A DNA stretch of 64,000 nucleotides from Dysosmobacter sp. Marseille-Q4140 (GTDB lineage: Bacteria > Bacillota > Clostridia > Oscillospirales > Oscillospiraceae): positions 248,001-312,000 of the forward strand of contig CP073694.1 of NCBI GenBank assembly GCA_018228705.1, in the 5' to 3' direction. Positions 1 through 8,906 of this stretch are shown piece after piece (the stretch's first letter is position 1; every line of letters starts with the position of its first letter). Position numbers and translations under genes: made by a program. The notes under the pieces were generated by a model that was not told the DNA's origin, made no database searches, and saw nothing but the letters and a program-made list of their open reading frames with translations.

Positions 1-6
1 CGCCCT

Positions 7-1530
7 ATGAGCGTGGATGAGATGCTGGCACGGACCATGTCCGCCAGTTCCCTCCTCACCAAGCGGGAGATCTTCTGCCTGGTGGCGGCAGTGGCAGTGG
101 CCGCGGCCGTCAGCGAAAAGAGCTTTCGGGACGGTGACGGAACGCCCCTGGACGGGAGGCGACGGCACATCCCCTACCTGGCTACCTTCTGGCTTCCGCC
201 GCTGATGCTGATTTTCGCGCTGCTGCCCTGCTTCGGCCTGCTGTCCTTCCGGCACGTGCTGTCCGTGCTGTTCTCCGTACTGGTCAGCGTCTGCGTCTAT
301 GACGCTCTGCTGCTGACGGCCCTGCCTCTTCTGCGGCGGTACGTCAGCGCCCGGACCTGCGCCGTGCTGTGGCTGCTGCCCAACTATCTGGTCCTCCTGG
401 CCAACCTGAACCAGATGAAGCTGGACCGGCCCCGCTGGGTGGTGCATCTGCCCGTCATGGCCGTGCAGGCAGCCTGCGTCCTGTGGGCCGCCGGGTTCTG
501 CGCCGTTCTTGTGGGGAAGATCGCCGGTCACCTGCGCTTCCGCCGCGCCCTGCTGCGCCGGGCACGCCCCGCAGAAGATCCGGAATGGCTGGCCCTGTGG
601 CGGAAGGTCCAGACGGACGCCGGCTTTCCGTCGGCGCCTTACCGGCTGGTAGTCTCCCCCGCCGCGGCCACGCCGTTGAGCATCGGCCTCTTTCCCGGGG
701 CCCTCCGGGTGGTGCTGCCGGAGCGGGCGTACACGGCGGAGGAGCTGGAGCTGGTGCTGCGGCACGAGCTGGTCCATCTCTCCCGCCGGGACAATGTGAC
801 CAAGTTCTTCCTGGTGTTCTGCACCGCCCTGTGCTGGTTCAACCCCCTGACGTGGCTGGCCATGGACCGCAGCGCCCAGGACATTGAGCTGGGCTGCGAC
901 GAGACGGTGCTGCTGGACGCGGATGAGGGCACCCGCCGTCGCTACGCGGAGCTGCTGCTCTCCGCCGCCGGGGACGGCTGGGGCTTTACCACCTGCCTCT
1001 CCGCCTCGGCCCGGTCCCTGCGCTACCGGCTGCGGTCTGTACTGCATCCGGCCGCGGAGCGGCGGTCCGCAGCGGCCCTGGTGGGCGTTTTGATCTTCGC
1101 CCTGCTGTCCACCGGCGGCTGGCCCGCCCTGGTCGCAGACAGCGGCGCCGGGCGGGACCTGCTCTTCCCCACCGGCCGGCCTGAGGACTACACTGTCCAG
1201 CGCGTCGCCTGGCGGGAGGACTGGGAGAGCACGGAGTACACCTGCGCCGACGGCGCCGCCCTGACCGGGCTTCTGGGGGATCTGGAGCTGGGTGAGCTGG
1301 ACGGCAATTACGCCACTCGTTCCCTGGGTCTCCCCAGAGGGAAGGACGGCGGTCTGATCGTGGAATACGCCGGGCCCGGCGGGTCCTACACCGCCGTGCT
1401 GGAGGACCACTATCTGGAGCTCTTCCCCGACGCCGCCAGCGCCCCCGTCCTCTCCGACCGGGTCTACCATCTCAGGGAGCCCGCGGACTGGACAGCGGTC
1501 TTTTCCCTGCTGGAGGCGGCCCCCGGCTGA
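7..1530 (+). CDS. M56 family (BlaR1-type) membrane metallopeptidase, copy 1
   Basis: An integral membrane zinc metallopeptidase of the BlaR1/MecR1 M56 family, 507 aa. Hydrophobic segments fill roughly residues 22-35, 60-105, 118-131 and 148-170. The gluzincin motif HELVH follows at residues 253-257, with downstream acidic candidates in DIELGCDE (about 292-299) for the third zinc ligand. One more membrane helix lies near 358-375, followed by an extracytoplasmic tail of about 130 residues that does not look like a penicillin-binding sensor. Family members cleave a repressor or anti-sigma-like partner after sensing an envelope signal. The partner here is unknown, and a BlaI-like gene could lie just upstream of the window. 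The start ATG sits 7 bases into the window, so its ribosome site cannot be judged. A close paralogue follows 66 bp downstream. Confidence 0.85.
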   Translation: MSVDEMLARTMSASSLLTKREIFCLVAAVAVAAAVSEKSFRDGDGTPLDGRRRHIPYLATFWLPPLMLIFALLPCFGLLSFRHVLSVLFSVLVSVCVYDALLLTALPLLRRYVSARTCAVLWLLPNYLVLLANLNQMKLDRPRWVVHLPVMAVQAACVLWAAGFCAVLVGKIAGHLRFRRALLRRARPAEDPEWLALWRKVQTDAGFPSAPYRLVVSPAAATPLSIGLFPGALRVVLPERAYTAEELELVLRHELVHLSRRDNVTKFFLVFCTALCWFNPLTWLAMDRSAQDIELGCDETVLLDADEGTRRRYAELLLSAAGDGWGFTTCLSASARSLRYRLRSVLHPAAERRSAAALVGVLIFALLSTGGWPALVADSGAGRDLLFPTGRPEDYTVQRVAWREDWESTEYTCADGAALTGLLGDLELGELDGNYATRSLGLPRGKDGGLIVEYAGPGGSYTAVLEDHYLELFPDAASAPVLSDRVYHLREPADWTAVFSLLEAAPG

Positions 1531-1596
1531 GCGCCCGTACATCCATCCTCACAAGAGGGCGGCGGCAAGACAGCCGCTCCCGGAAAGGAATGTCTC

Positions 1597-3072
1597 ATGA
1601 ATTCGGAACTCTACACGGAGACTGCGGCCCGGGTACTGGTATCTCTGCTCTTTGCCGGGGCAACGGTCTGGGCCTTCCTCCGCGCGGGGGAGCAGGCGGA
1701 AACGGACGCGCCCGGCAAAAAGCCCCGCCAGCGGTATCTGCCGTATCTTGCGGGCTGGGTGCTGCCGCTCTATGTGGCTTTTACGGCCATCCTCCTCTGT
1801 CTGACCTACGGCCCGGAGCGGGCGGCGCGAGCCCTGCTGTCGCTCTGCTTTCCCATTTTCCTGAGCATCTGCGTCTATGACGCCCTTTTGCTGCCGGCAC
1901 TGCCGCTGCTGCGCAGACGCATCAGCGCCCGGACCTGCGCCGCACTGTGGCTGCTGCCCACCTACCTGTACCTCACCGCCTACCCCTGCATGGAGCGGTC
2001 GGAGCCGCGGTGGGTGGTGTCCCTGCCGGTGCCGGTGATCTGGGTCGGGGCGGTGTGGGCCACAGGCTTCTGCGCTGTGCTGGGGTGGAAGATCGCGGAC
2101 CATCTGCGCTTCCGCCGCGCATTGCTCAAAAGCGCCCGGCCGGTGGAGGACCCGGACGATCTGGCACTGTGGCAGGAAGAACAGCAAAGCGCCGGATGGA
2201 AAAAGATCCGCCTCCCCCTGCTGGTCTCCCCGGCCGTGTCCACGCCGCTGAGCGTCGGTCTCTTCTCCCGGTCCATCCGGGTGGTGCTGCCGGAGCGGAC
2301 GTACACGGCGGAGGACCTGCGGCTGATCCTGCGCCACGAGATCATCCACATCAGCCGGACGGACAGCGCCGCCAAGTTCTTTCTGGTGTTCTGCACCGCC
2401 ATGTGCTGGTTCAACCCCCTGATGTGGCTGGCAAAGGAGCGCAGCGCCCAGGACCTGGAGCTCAGCTGCGACGAAACGGTGCTGCTGGACGCCGGCGACG
2501 GCGCCCGCCGCCGCTACGCGGAGCTGCTGCTCTCCGCCGCCGGGAACGGCCGGGGCTTCACCACCTGTCTCTCCGCCTCGGCCAAGACCCTGCGCTACCG
2601 GCTGCGCAGCGTGGTCCATCCGCCCCGCCGCCACGGCGGCGCCCTGCTGGTCGGCGTGCTGATGTTCGCCCTGCTGATGACCAGCAGCCTCACGGCCCTG
2701 GCCTACGATCCCGTCCGGGGCGCGGAGGTGTTCTTTCCCGACGGGCAGGAGGCATATACACTCCGCACAGTCCAGTGGCACACGAAGATGCGGACCGTAC
2801 CCTGCCGCTGCGCCGACCCGGAGGCCCTGGCCTCCAGGCTGGGCGATCTGAAGCTGGAGGCCCTTGCCGGGAAGTACACTTTCTCCGGCATCCGCCCCCT
2901 GCTGGAGGTCTGCTTCGAGGGCCCGGAGGGCACGGTCTGGATCGTGGTCCGGGAGAAATCTCTGTCGGTGATCCCCATGGGTCGTCCGTCTCTGCAGTCT
3001 GAGGGCGACTACTATCTGCCCCAGGGAGCGGACCTGGAAGCCCTGGCGCAGCTCCTGACGTTTTCAGAGTGA
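1597..3072 (+). CDS. M56 family (BlaR1-type) membrane metallopeptidase, copy 2
   Basis: Paralogue of the preceding gene, 491 aa, with the same architecture: N-terminal helices, a long cytoplasmic loop, HEIIH at about residues 247-251, DLELSCDE as likely third-ligand region, a final helix near 345-360 and a short extracytoplasmic tail. Blocks such as TPLSxGLF, RVVLPERxYTAE and CWFNPLxWLA are shared with copy 1, so this is a tandem duplication. The two diverge mostly in the N-terminal segment and the C-terminal tail, where sensing would be expected. GGAAAGGAA precedes the ATG at a good distance. The gene ends just before a hairpin terminator shared with the convergent DUF4179-like gene. What it cleaves is not visible here. 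Confidence 0.85.
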   Translation: MNSELYTETAARVLVSLLFAGATVWAFLRAGEQAETDAPGKKPRQRYLPYLAGWVLPLYVAFTAILLCLTYGPERAARALLSLCFPIFLSICVYDALLLPALPLLRRRISARTCAALWLLPTYLYLTAYPCMERSEPRWVVSLPVPVIWVGAVWATGFCAVLGWKIADHLRFRRALLKSARPVEDPDDLALWQEEQQSAGWKKIRLPLLVSPAVSTPLSVGLFSRSIRVVLPERTYTAEDLRLILRHEIIHISRTDSAAKFFLVFCTAMCWFNPLMWLAKERSAQDLELSCDETVLLDAGDGARRRYAELLLSAAGNGRGFTTCLSASAKTLRYRLRSVVHPPRRHGGALLVGVLMFALLMTSSLTALAYDPVRGAEVFFPDGQEAYTLRTVQWHTKMRTVPCRCADPEALASRLGDLKLEALAGKYTFSGIRPLLEVCFEGPEGTVWIVVREKSLSVIPMGRPSLQSEGDYYLPQGADLEALAQLLTFSE

Positions 3073-3082
3073 CCCCGCAGCA

Positions 3083-3116
3083 AAGCAGCGGGACGGAGCA
3101 TTCCGTCCCGCTGCTT
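3083..3116. terminator. Intrinsic terminator between convergent genes
   Basis: A perfect inverted repeat with 15-bp arms (3083-3097 and 3102-3116, loop GCAT). It lies between the stop of the second M56 gene and the stop of the convergent membrane protein. The T-run on the plus side is interrupted (TTCTCGCTTCTC), so efficiency is uncertain. Confidence 0.75.
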
Positions 3117-3124
3117 CTCGCTTC

Positions 3125-4300
3125 TCAGGCCAAAGGCACTGTCGTCTCCCTGAACCGGAGGGCGGCGGCCTGGTCCAGGTCCACCGGCATCTTCCAGGCG
3201 AAGCTGCCCACATAAGGGCTGACATCGGCCTCGCCCACCCAGTTGGCGCGGCCGCCCTCAGTAGCGACCTCCGAACCGTCCTTCAGTACCAGGACCATAT
3301 CATAGAACGCCAGAGCGTTTTTCCAGTCCTGGGGCGCGCAGGTCAGCTGCACGCCGGTGGAGGTGACCTCCACCTTCTGATAGGTCACCTGCCGGGTGAC
3401 GCCGTCCTCCGTCAGCGGCAGCGTCACGTTCTCCAGCACCAGGGGCGGCTGGGTCTCCGTGGCCGACAGGGAGATGGGCACCTCCCAGCGGCCCTTCACC
3501 AGCACCTCCCCGTCTGCTCTCAGGTCCTCCAGCTCCAATGTCATGTCCCGGCTCTCCGTCAGGTCCGCGGTGGGGTCCGGGCTCTCATAGCGCACCAGCA
3601 TCTCCAGACTGCCGTCCTCCCGGACCCGTGTGTTGTCCCGGGAGAAAATGATCCCGGTGCTGACCACGATCCCTACTTCCTCAAAGCTCTTTTCAGGCGC
3701 GCCCTCCAGCCATCCGGACCAGAAGGAGTAGTGCTTTCCCGGCTGGTAATCGCCGCTCACATGGAGCAGAATCCACAGATTTGACTTTCCGGCAGTGACG
3801 GAATCCACCGTCACCGTGACCTCCGACGCCGCGGCCGCCGCTTCGGCGGCCGGGGATTGTGCCGTATCCTCCGGGCCGGCGGCATTCTCCTCCCGGGATG
3901 CCGGAGATGACGTTCCGCTCTCCGGCCCCGCTGCGGGGGCCGTCTCCTCCCCGACCGCCCCGGGGAGCTCCACGATGACATCCTCCTCCCGCTCCTGCCC
4001 GGCGGCCTGGCTGCCCACGCTCTGGGTCAGGCCGTCCACGGCGGCGGCCTGGCCCTTATCCATCTTCGTCTGGCCGGTGGCCTCCTGCCAGTACTGGCGG
4101 AACCAGTCCTGGATGCCCGGTGTGCTGACGGCCAGCGCCGTCCCGGCCAGCAGCAACACCACCAGGACCGCCGCCAGCAGGGTCTTGGGCACTTGCCGGT
4201 GCAGCGCGCGCCGCTCCTGCTTCGTCATATTTCGTACCTCCTCCTTCAGCCGGTGGGAGGCGGCCACATGGTCAAAGGCCCGCTGATACTTCGTCCGCAT
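3125..4300 (-). CDS. DUF4179-like membrane protein, probable anti-sigma factor
   Basis: A single-pass membrane protein of 391 aa. It has a basic cytoplasmic N-terminus (about residues 1-38), a transmembrane helix at about 39-58, a low-complexity Ala/Glu/Pro linker to about 160, and a beta-rich extracytoplasmic domain. The layout and the WxxxxWLEG-type region resemble DUF4179/DUF5643 proteins encoded next to ECF sigma factors in Firmicutes. Its ATG lies 3 bp after the sigma-factor stop, with GGAGGG inside the sigma gene's end, so the two are translationally linked. By context it should hold the sigma factor at the membrane. That role is inferred, as no zinc anti-sigma (HxxxCxxC) motif is present. 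Confidence 0.7.
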   Translation of the reverse strand: MRTKYQRAFDHVAASHRLKEEVRNMTKQERRALHRQVPKTLLAAVLVVLLLAGTALAVSTPGIQDWFRQYWQEATGQTKMDKGQAAAVDGLTQSVGSQAAGQEREEDVIVELPGAVGEETAPAAGPESGTSSPASREENAAGPEDTAQSPAAEAAAAASEVTVTVDSVTAGKSNLWILLHVSGDYQPGKHYSFWSGWLEGAPEKSFEEVGIVVSTGIIFSRDNTRVREDGSLEMLVRYESPDPTADLTESRDMTLELEDLRADGEVLVKGRWEVPISLSATETQPPLVLENVTLPLTEDGVTRQVTYQKVEVTSTGVQLTCAPQDWKNALAFYDMVLVLKDGSEVATEGGRANWVGEADVSPYVGSFAWKMPVDLDQAAALRFRETTVPLA

Positions 4301-4303
4301 GGT

Positions 4304-4774
4304 TCAGCCCTCCTCCAACTGTTGTCTCAGCTTCCGCCGGGCCCGGTCCAGCCGGGTCCGGACGGTGGAGACATTCAAGCCCAGCATGGCCCCCACCTCC
4401 GCCGCCGAGTAGCCCTCGTAGTGGTGGAGGTACAGGGGGACACGGTATTTCTTCGGCAGGCGCAGGACCTCTTCCAGCACCTGCCGGTCCTCCGGTTCCG
4501 GCGCCAGAGGCTCCGCCGCTTCCTCCAGGGAAACGGTGTGGAGCCGCCAGGGCGTGCGGGATAGATCCTTGCAGACATTGACGCTGACCCGAGCCAGCCA
4601 GTATCGCAGCCGCTCCTCCTCCCCCGGCGGCGGACCGCTCTTCCACAGCCGCAGCATCACCTCCTGGGCGGCGTCCTCCGCGTCGGGGACGTTGCCGAAC
4701 CAGTTCAGGGCGATTCGGTACACCATATTCAAATACCGCTCAGCGGCTTCGTTGAATTCCGCTTCCGTCAGCAT
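4304..4774 (-). CDS. RNA polymerase ECF-type sigma-70 factor
   Basis: Small sigma factor of 156 aa with only regions 2 and 4. Region 2 is the N-terminal segment through DAEDAAQEVMLRLW (core binding and -10 recognition). Region 4 is the C-terminal helix-turn-helix around YSAAEVGAMLGLNVSTVRTR. It should direct polymerase to a small envelope-stress-type regulon with its membrane partner downstream. Two in-frame ATGs exist (4780 and 4774). AGGAG is only 2 nt from the first but 8 nt from the second, so I take 4774, which is the less conservative choice. A candidate self-recognised promoter lies about 50 bp upstream. Confidence 0.87.
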   Translation of the reverse strand: MLTEAEFNEAAERYLNMVYRIALNWFGNVPDAEDAAQEVMLRLWKSGPPPGEEERLRYWLARVSVNVCKDLSRTPWRLHTVSLEEAAEPLAPEPEDRQVLEEVLRLPKKYRVPLYLHHYEGYSAAEVGAMLGLNVSTVRTRLDRARRKLRQQLEEG

Positions 4775-4822
4775 GGGCATGTCTCCTGTTCTTGTTTTTC
4801 CCGGAAAGGCCTTTCACCTATA

Positions 4823-4850
4823 ATACCGGGTTTTCCAGCCGAACGTCTCA
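4823..4850 (-). promoter_or_regulatory. Candidate ECF-type promoter upstream of the sigma gene
   Basis: On the minus strand, TGAGAC (4850-4845), a 16-bp spacer and CGGTAT (4828-4823) resemble the TGAAAC-N16/17-CGTA layout of ECF promoters. Autoregulation is common for these factors. This is a motif match only; TATTAT overlapping the -10 could instead be a sigma-A element. Confidence 0.35.
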
Positions 4851-4947
4851 TTTTCCGCAGAAAATTTTCTTCCGGCTCCCGGCGCTCTCTCCGGCTTTAC
4901 AAACGGCAAAAAATACCGTATGCTGGAGGCGGAAGGGAGGCGCCGCC

Positions 4948-6477
4948 ATGGAGGATCGAAAAAACGAACACCGGCTGTGGGTCCACGCCGGCGGCGTGTT
5001 CGCCCTGGTGCTGGCAGCGGCGCTGCTGCTGACCGCGTACATGGAATACGGCGCCATCCAGCAGGACCGGGACCGCATGTCCCATATCGCCCAGTCCATC
5101 GGCTCGGAAACCTATGAGACGCTGCTCTCTGAAATGGGAAAGACCCGGGTGCTGGAGGCCTATCTGATCCAGACCGGCGGCTCTTACCAGGGCTTTGAAA
5201 AGGTCGCTCCCATTCTGCTGCGGGAGCGGTTCGTGCGGAACGTGCTCTTCGCTCCCGGCGGCGTGGTGGAGGCGATCTATCCCCTAGCTGGCAATGAGAG
5301 CGCCATGGGCCTGGATATGAACGAGGAAGGCGCGGGCAATCTGGAGGCCCGGGCCGCCATGGAAAAGGGCGAGCTCTATATCGCCGGTCCCTTCGAGCTG
5401 GTTCAAGGAGGCCTGGGCATCGCCGGGCGGCTGCCGGTATATCTGGAGGATGCCGCCGGGCAGCGGACCTTCTGGGGCATCGTCTCCGTGACGCTGGACT
5501 TCCCGGAGGTCCTCTCCGGCAGCCCGGTGGAGCGGGTCAGCGACCAGGGCTTCGCCTGCGAGGTCTGGCGCATCAATCCGGACACCGGGGAGCGGCAGAC
5601 CATTTTGATGTCGGAGACGGCGCCCCGGTCCGGCTGGGAGGCGGTCTCTCTTCAGCAGGAGCTGTTCAATGCCGACTGGACCATCACCCTCTCTCCCCTG
5701 CGGCCCTGGTACGCCCAGCCCAGTCTGTGGCTGTACCTGGCCATTGGACTGCTGCTGAGCCTGCTGGCCGCTGCGGGCACTTACAACCTGGAACGTGTAC
5801 GGCTGATGCAGGCCGAGGCCGCCCGGCGGGAGATCCTCCAGCTCCAGACCCAGCTGGAGCACGAGCAGACCGATATGCTCCTCAGCCAGATCCGGTCCCA
5901 TTTCTTCTACCACACCCTCAACTCCCTCCAGGCCCTGATCGTCCTGCAGCCGGACGCCGCCTACAAAATGGCCGGAGATTTCGCGCGATATCTGCGCTTT
6001 ACCCTGGATGCGGCCACCGCCGCCGGGGGCATGGGCTCCTTCCGGGAGGAACTGCGGGCGGTGCGGGCCTATGCCGACATCAACCAAGCCCAGCTGGGCA
6101 AGCGGCTGACCATGGTCTACCATGTGCCGCCGGAGGCGGACTTCCCCCTGCCGGTGCTGACCATCCAGCCGGTGGTGGAGAACGCCATCCTCCACGGCAT
6201 CAAGCCCAAGGTTGGCGGCGGTACCGTCACTCTCACCCTGGACGAGACGCCGACCCACTGGCGCGTCACCGTGGCCGACGACGGCCTGGGCTTCGACCCC
6301 ACCGCGGCTACGGAGGCAGGCTCCATCGGCCTTGGCAATGTGCGCCGCCGGCTCAGCCGTTTCCCCGGCTGCGGCATCGAGATCGAAAGCGCTCCGGGCC
6401 GGGGTACGCGGGTGGTGCTGTCCTATCAGAAGAGTGCAGATCAATTTTTGACAAATTCTATACAATATCCACAATGA
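4948..6477 (+). CDS. Sensor histidine kinase, LytS/YesM type
   Basis: A membrane histidine kinase of 509 aa. A helix at about residues 12-34 and another at about 258-280 flank an extracytoplasmic sensor domain of about 220 residues. The cytoplasmic part has a short coiled coil, a His_kinase (PF06580) box with SHFFYHTLNSLQ as phosphoacceptor region, and an HATPase domain (N-box VVENAILHG, then DDGLGFD and GLGNVRRRL). I place the start at ATG 4948, preceded by GGAAGGGAGG; an in-frame ATG 156 bp upstream has no ribosome site. The next gene is its response regulator and then a nucleoside importer, so the kinase probably senses a nucleoside-related or other extracellular cue (inference). The last dozen codons are AT-rich and overlap a promoter-like sequence. 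Confidence 0.88.
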   Translation: MEDRKNEHRLWVHAGGVFALVLAAALLLTAYMEYGAIQQDRDRMSHIAQSIGSETYETLLSEMGKTRVLEAYLIQTGGSYQGFEKVAPILLRERFVRNVLFAPGGVVEAIYPLAGNESAMGLDMNEEGAGNLEARAAMEKGELYIAGPFELVQGGLGIAGRLPVYLEDAAGQRTFWGIVSVTLDFPEVLSGSPVERVSDQGFACEVWRINPDTGERQTILMSETAPRSGWEAVSLQQELFNADWTITLSPLRPWYAQPSLWLYLAIGLLLSLLAAAGTYNLERVRLMQAEAARREILQLQTQLEHEQTDMLLSQIRSHFFYHTLNSLQALIVLQPDAAYKMAGDFARYLRFTLDAATAAGGMGSFREELRAVRAYADINQAQLGKRLTMVYHVPPEADFPLPVLTIQPVVENAILHGIKPKVGGGTVTLTLDETPTHWRVTVADDGLGFDPTAATEAGSIGLGNVRRRLSRFPGCGIEIESAPGRGTRVVLSYQKSADQFLTNSIQYPQ

Positions 6478-6500
6478 AGCGTACGGTTCCCGTACGCTTC
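6476..6500. promoter_or_regulatory. Perfect 11-bp inverted repeat at the response-regulator promoter
   Basis: Arms 6476-6486 and 6490-6500 are perfectly complementary around a 3-nt centre. The repeat overlaps the histidine kinase stop codon and covers the -35 zone of the extended -10 promoter at 6504-6512. No U-run follows, so it fits an operator or leader hairpin better than a terminator. Confidence 0.6.
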
Positions 6501-6503
6501 ATT

Positions 6504-6512
6504 TGGTATAAT
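6504..6512 (+). promoter_or_regulatory. Extended -10 promoter for response regulator and transporter operon
   Basis: TGGTATAAT (6504-6512) is a consensus extended -10 element about 28 bp upstream of the TTG start at 6540. An alternative TTGACA (6448-6453), 16-bp spacer, CACAAT (6470-6475) lies within the end of the kinase gene and would transcribe through the inverted repeat. Confidence 0.5.
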
Positions 6513-6539
6513 CTACATAGAAAAGGGAGGTGAGGCGCT

Positions 6540-7367
6540 TTGAAGACCATCCTGGTGGACGACATGCTGCTGGACCTGCAGCTGTTCGAGCTGAAATGCG
6601 CCGACATGCCCGACTTTGAGATCGTGGGCAAATTCACGGACCCTGACCAGGCCATCGCCTATGCCGCCGGTCATGTGGTGGACTTTGCTCTGCTGGACAT
6701 CGACATGCCCGGTATGAACGGCATGGAGCTGGCGCAGCGCCTGCGTCAGATCCGGGGCGACATCATCATCGTCTTTGCCACGGCCCACCCCAAGTTCGCC
6801 GTGGACGCCCTGCGGATGAAGGCGGACTACATGATCTTCAAACCCTTTGACCGGGAGGACATCGCCGATGTCATGGAGCGGGCCAAGCTCCTGCGCCGGC
6901 GGCAGAGCAAGCGGTTTTTCTTCCGCACCTTCGGCTCCTTCGACATGCTGGTGGACGGGGAGCCGGTCCGCTTCCGCTCCGCCAAGGCCAAGGAGCTGAT
7001 GGCCCTGTGCCTGTACCGGCAGGGCTGTCCCGTGTCCATTCACGAGATCGTGGAGTGCCTCTGGGGCGAGGAGACCGCCGGAGCCGACAGCACCGGCTAC
7101 CGCCGCACCATCAAGGAGCTGACGGACACGCTCCGTGACTGCGCCGCAGAGGAGCTGATCCTCCGGGCCAGGGGGAGCCTTCAGCTGCGGCTGGAGCTGG
7201 TGGACTCCGACTACCAGCGCTTTCTGGACGGGGACGAGGACGCCATCTGCCATTTCCAGGGGGATTTTCTGCGGCAGTACTCCTGGGCGGAGCCCATGAT
7301 CTACACCTTGCAGGAGAAAAAGCAACTGATGCTCGCCCGTCTGTCCCGGCGGGATGAGCACCCATGA
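6540..7367 (+). CDS. Response regulator with winged-helix (SARP/OmpR-like) output
   Basis: A transcriptional response regulator of 275 aa. The receiver domain spans about residues 1-120, with the phospho-acceptor Asp in FALLDIDMPGMNG and the conserved KPF near residue 101. After a basic linker, about 125-225 look like a winged-helix DNA-binding domain of the OmpR/SARP class (FGSFDMLVDGEPVRFRSAKAKELM and TGYRRTIKELTDTL). This is not the LytTR or AraC domain usually paired with LytS/YesM-type kinases. Translation starts at TTG 6540 after AAAAGGGAGGTGAG. The gene ends about 14 bp before the transporter ATPase, so both are probably one transcript. Confidence 0.83.
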   Translation: MKTILVDDMLLDLQLFELKCADMPDFEIVGKFTDPDQAIAYAAGHVVDFALLDIDMPGMNGMELAQRLRQIRGDIIIVFATAHPKFAVDALRMKADYMIFKPFDREDIADVMERAKLLRRRQSKRFFFRTFGSFDMLVDGEPVRFRSAKAKELMALCLYRQGCPVSIHEIVECLWGEETAGADSTGYRRTIKELTDTLRDCAAEELILRARGSLQLRLELVDSDYQRFLDGDEDAICHFQGDFLRQYSWAEPMIYTLQEKKQLMLARLSRRDEHP

Positions 7368-7381
7368 AGGAGGGATGGACG

Positions 7382-8890
7382 TTGGATGAATTCCTGAGAA
7401 TGGAGCACGTCAGCAAACGGTTCGGCGACTTCTACGCCAACAGGGAGATCGACCTCACCGTCCGGCGGGGCGAGGTCCACACCCTGCTGGGCGAGAACGG
7501 CGCCGGCAAGTCCACGCTGATGAACGTCCTCATCGGGCTGTATCAGCCCACGGAGGGCGCCATCTACTTAGACGGCAAAAAGGTCCGCATCGACTCCCCC
7601 GCCCAGGCGGTGAAGCTGGGCATCGGCATGGTCCATCAGCATTTCATGCTGGTAGAGGCCATGACGGTCTTTGAGAACATCATCCTGGGCGACCGGAACA
7701 CGAAGGGGATCTTTATCGACCGGGAGGCCCGGAAAAAGGAGATCCTGGACCTCTCCGCCCGGTACGGCCTGGACGTGGAACTGGACAAGCCCATCACGGA
7801 GATCGCCGTGGGCGCCCAGCAGCGGGTGGAGATCCTCAAGGCCCTATACCGGGGCGCGGAGCTGCTGATCCTGGACGAACCCTCCGCCGCCCTGACGGAC
7901 ATCGAGGTGGAGGGCCTGTTCGACATCATGCGCAAGCTCACCGGCGAGGGCAAGAGCATCATCTTCATCAGCCACAAGATGCGGGAGGTCATGCGGATCT
8001 CCGACCGGATCACCATTCTTCGGGCGGGCCGGACCGTTTGCACCCTGAACCGGGACGACACCAACGGCGAGGAGCTGGCCAACCTGATGATCGGCCGGGA
8101 GCTGACCCCCTCCCACTACGAGAAGATCACCGCCCCGGGAGAGCCGGTGGTGTCCCTGGAGAAGGTGGACTACCACAAGGAGTCCAAGCACAACGGCCTC
8201 AACGGCGTGTCCCTGACCGTGGGCCGGGGCGAGATCGTGGGCATCGCCGGCGTGGACGGCAACGGCCAGAGCCAGCTGGCCCAGGTGGTCACCGGCGTGC
8301 TGACGCCGGACGCCGGCCATGTGGACCTGAAGGGGTCCCGGGTGGCCCAGTTCACCCCCAACGGCTTTATTCTGGAGAGCGTGTCTCACATCCCCGAGGA
8401 CCGGAACAAGATGGGCCTCATCGGCAGCATGTCCATCCAGGAGAACATCGTCCTCAAATCCACGGACACCCCCCAGTTCTCCTCCGCCCGGGGCTTCCGG
8501 CTGAAAAAGCGGGCCATCCGGGAGTATGCGGAGAAGATGCGGGAGAAATACGACATCCGCTGCACCTCCGTGGACCAGGAGACCCGGAACCTCTCCGGCG
8601 GCAACCAGCAGAAGGTCATCCTGGCCCGGGAGCTGGAGGGCCACCCGGACCTGCTGGTGGCGGTCCACCCCACCCGGGGCCTGGACATCGGCGCCACCCG
8701 CTTCGTCCACGACACCATGATCGAGGCCCGTGAAAAGGGCTGCGGCGTGCTGCTGATCTCCGCCGACTTCGACGAGATCCTGGAGGTTTCCGACCGGATC
8801 GTGGTCATGTTCGAGGGACAGGTGATGGGCGTCTTTTCCGGCAAGGAACCACCCATCCAGGACATCAGTCTGGCCATGGCCGGCAAGTGA
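7382..8890 (+). CDS. Nucleoside-type ABC importer, ATP-binding protein (double domain)
   Basis: The ATPase of a BMP-family (nucleoside/simple sugar) ABC importer, 502 aa, with two fused nucleotide-binding domains. The first has Walker A GENGAGKST, Q-loop VHQHFML and Walker B LLILDEPSAALT. Its signature is the degenerate VGAQQRVEI, as usual in this family. The second has the degenerate A-loop GVDGNGQSQ and a good signature LSGGNQQKV. An ATG at 7364 overlaps the regulator stop, but AAGGAGGGA at 7367-7375 is spaced for TTG 7382, which I prefer; ATG 7400 is another option. Two permeases and a binding lipoprotein follow, completing the system. Confidence 0.9.
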   Translation: MDEFLRMEHVSKRFGDFYANREIDLTVRRGEVHTLLGENGAGKSTLMNVLIGLYQPTEGAIYLDGKKVRIDSPAQAVKLGIGMVHQHFMLVEAMTVFENIILGDRNTKGIFIDREARKKEILDLSARYGLDVELDKPITEIAVGAQQRVEILKALYRGAELLILDEPSAALTDIEVEGLFDIMRKLTGEGKSIIFISHKMREVMRISDRITILRAGRTVCTLNRDDTNGEELANLMIGRELTPSHYEKITAPGEPVVSLEKVDYHKESKHNGLNGVSLTVGRGEIVGIAGVDGNGQSQLAQVVTGVLTPDAGHVDLKGSRVAQFTPNGFILESVSHIPEDRNKMGLIGSMSIQENIVLKSTDTPQFSSARGFRLKKRAIREYAEKMREKYDIRCTSVDQETRNLSGGNQQKVILARELEGHPDLLVAVHPTRGLDIGATRFVHDTMIEAREKGCGVLLISADFDEILEVSDRIVVMFEGQVMGVFSGKEPPIQDISLAMAGK

Positions 8891-8906
8891 GGAGGGAGAC
8901 ACGGAT

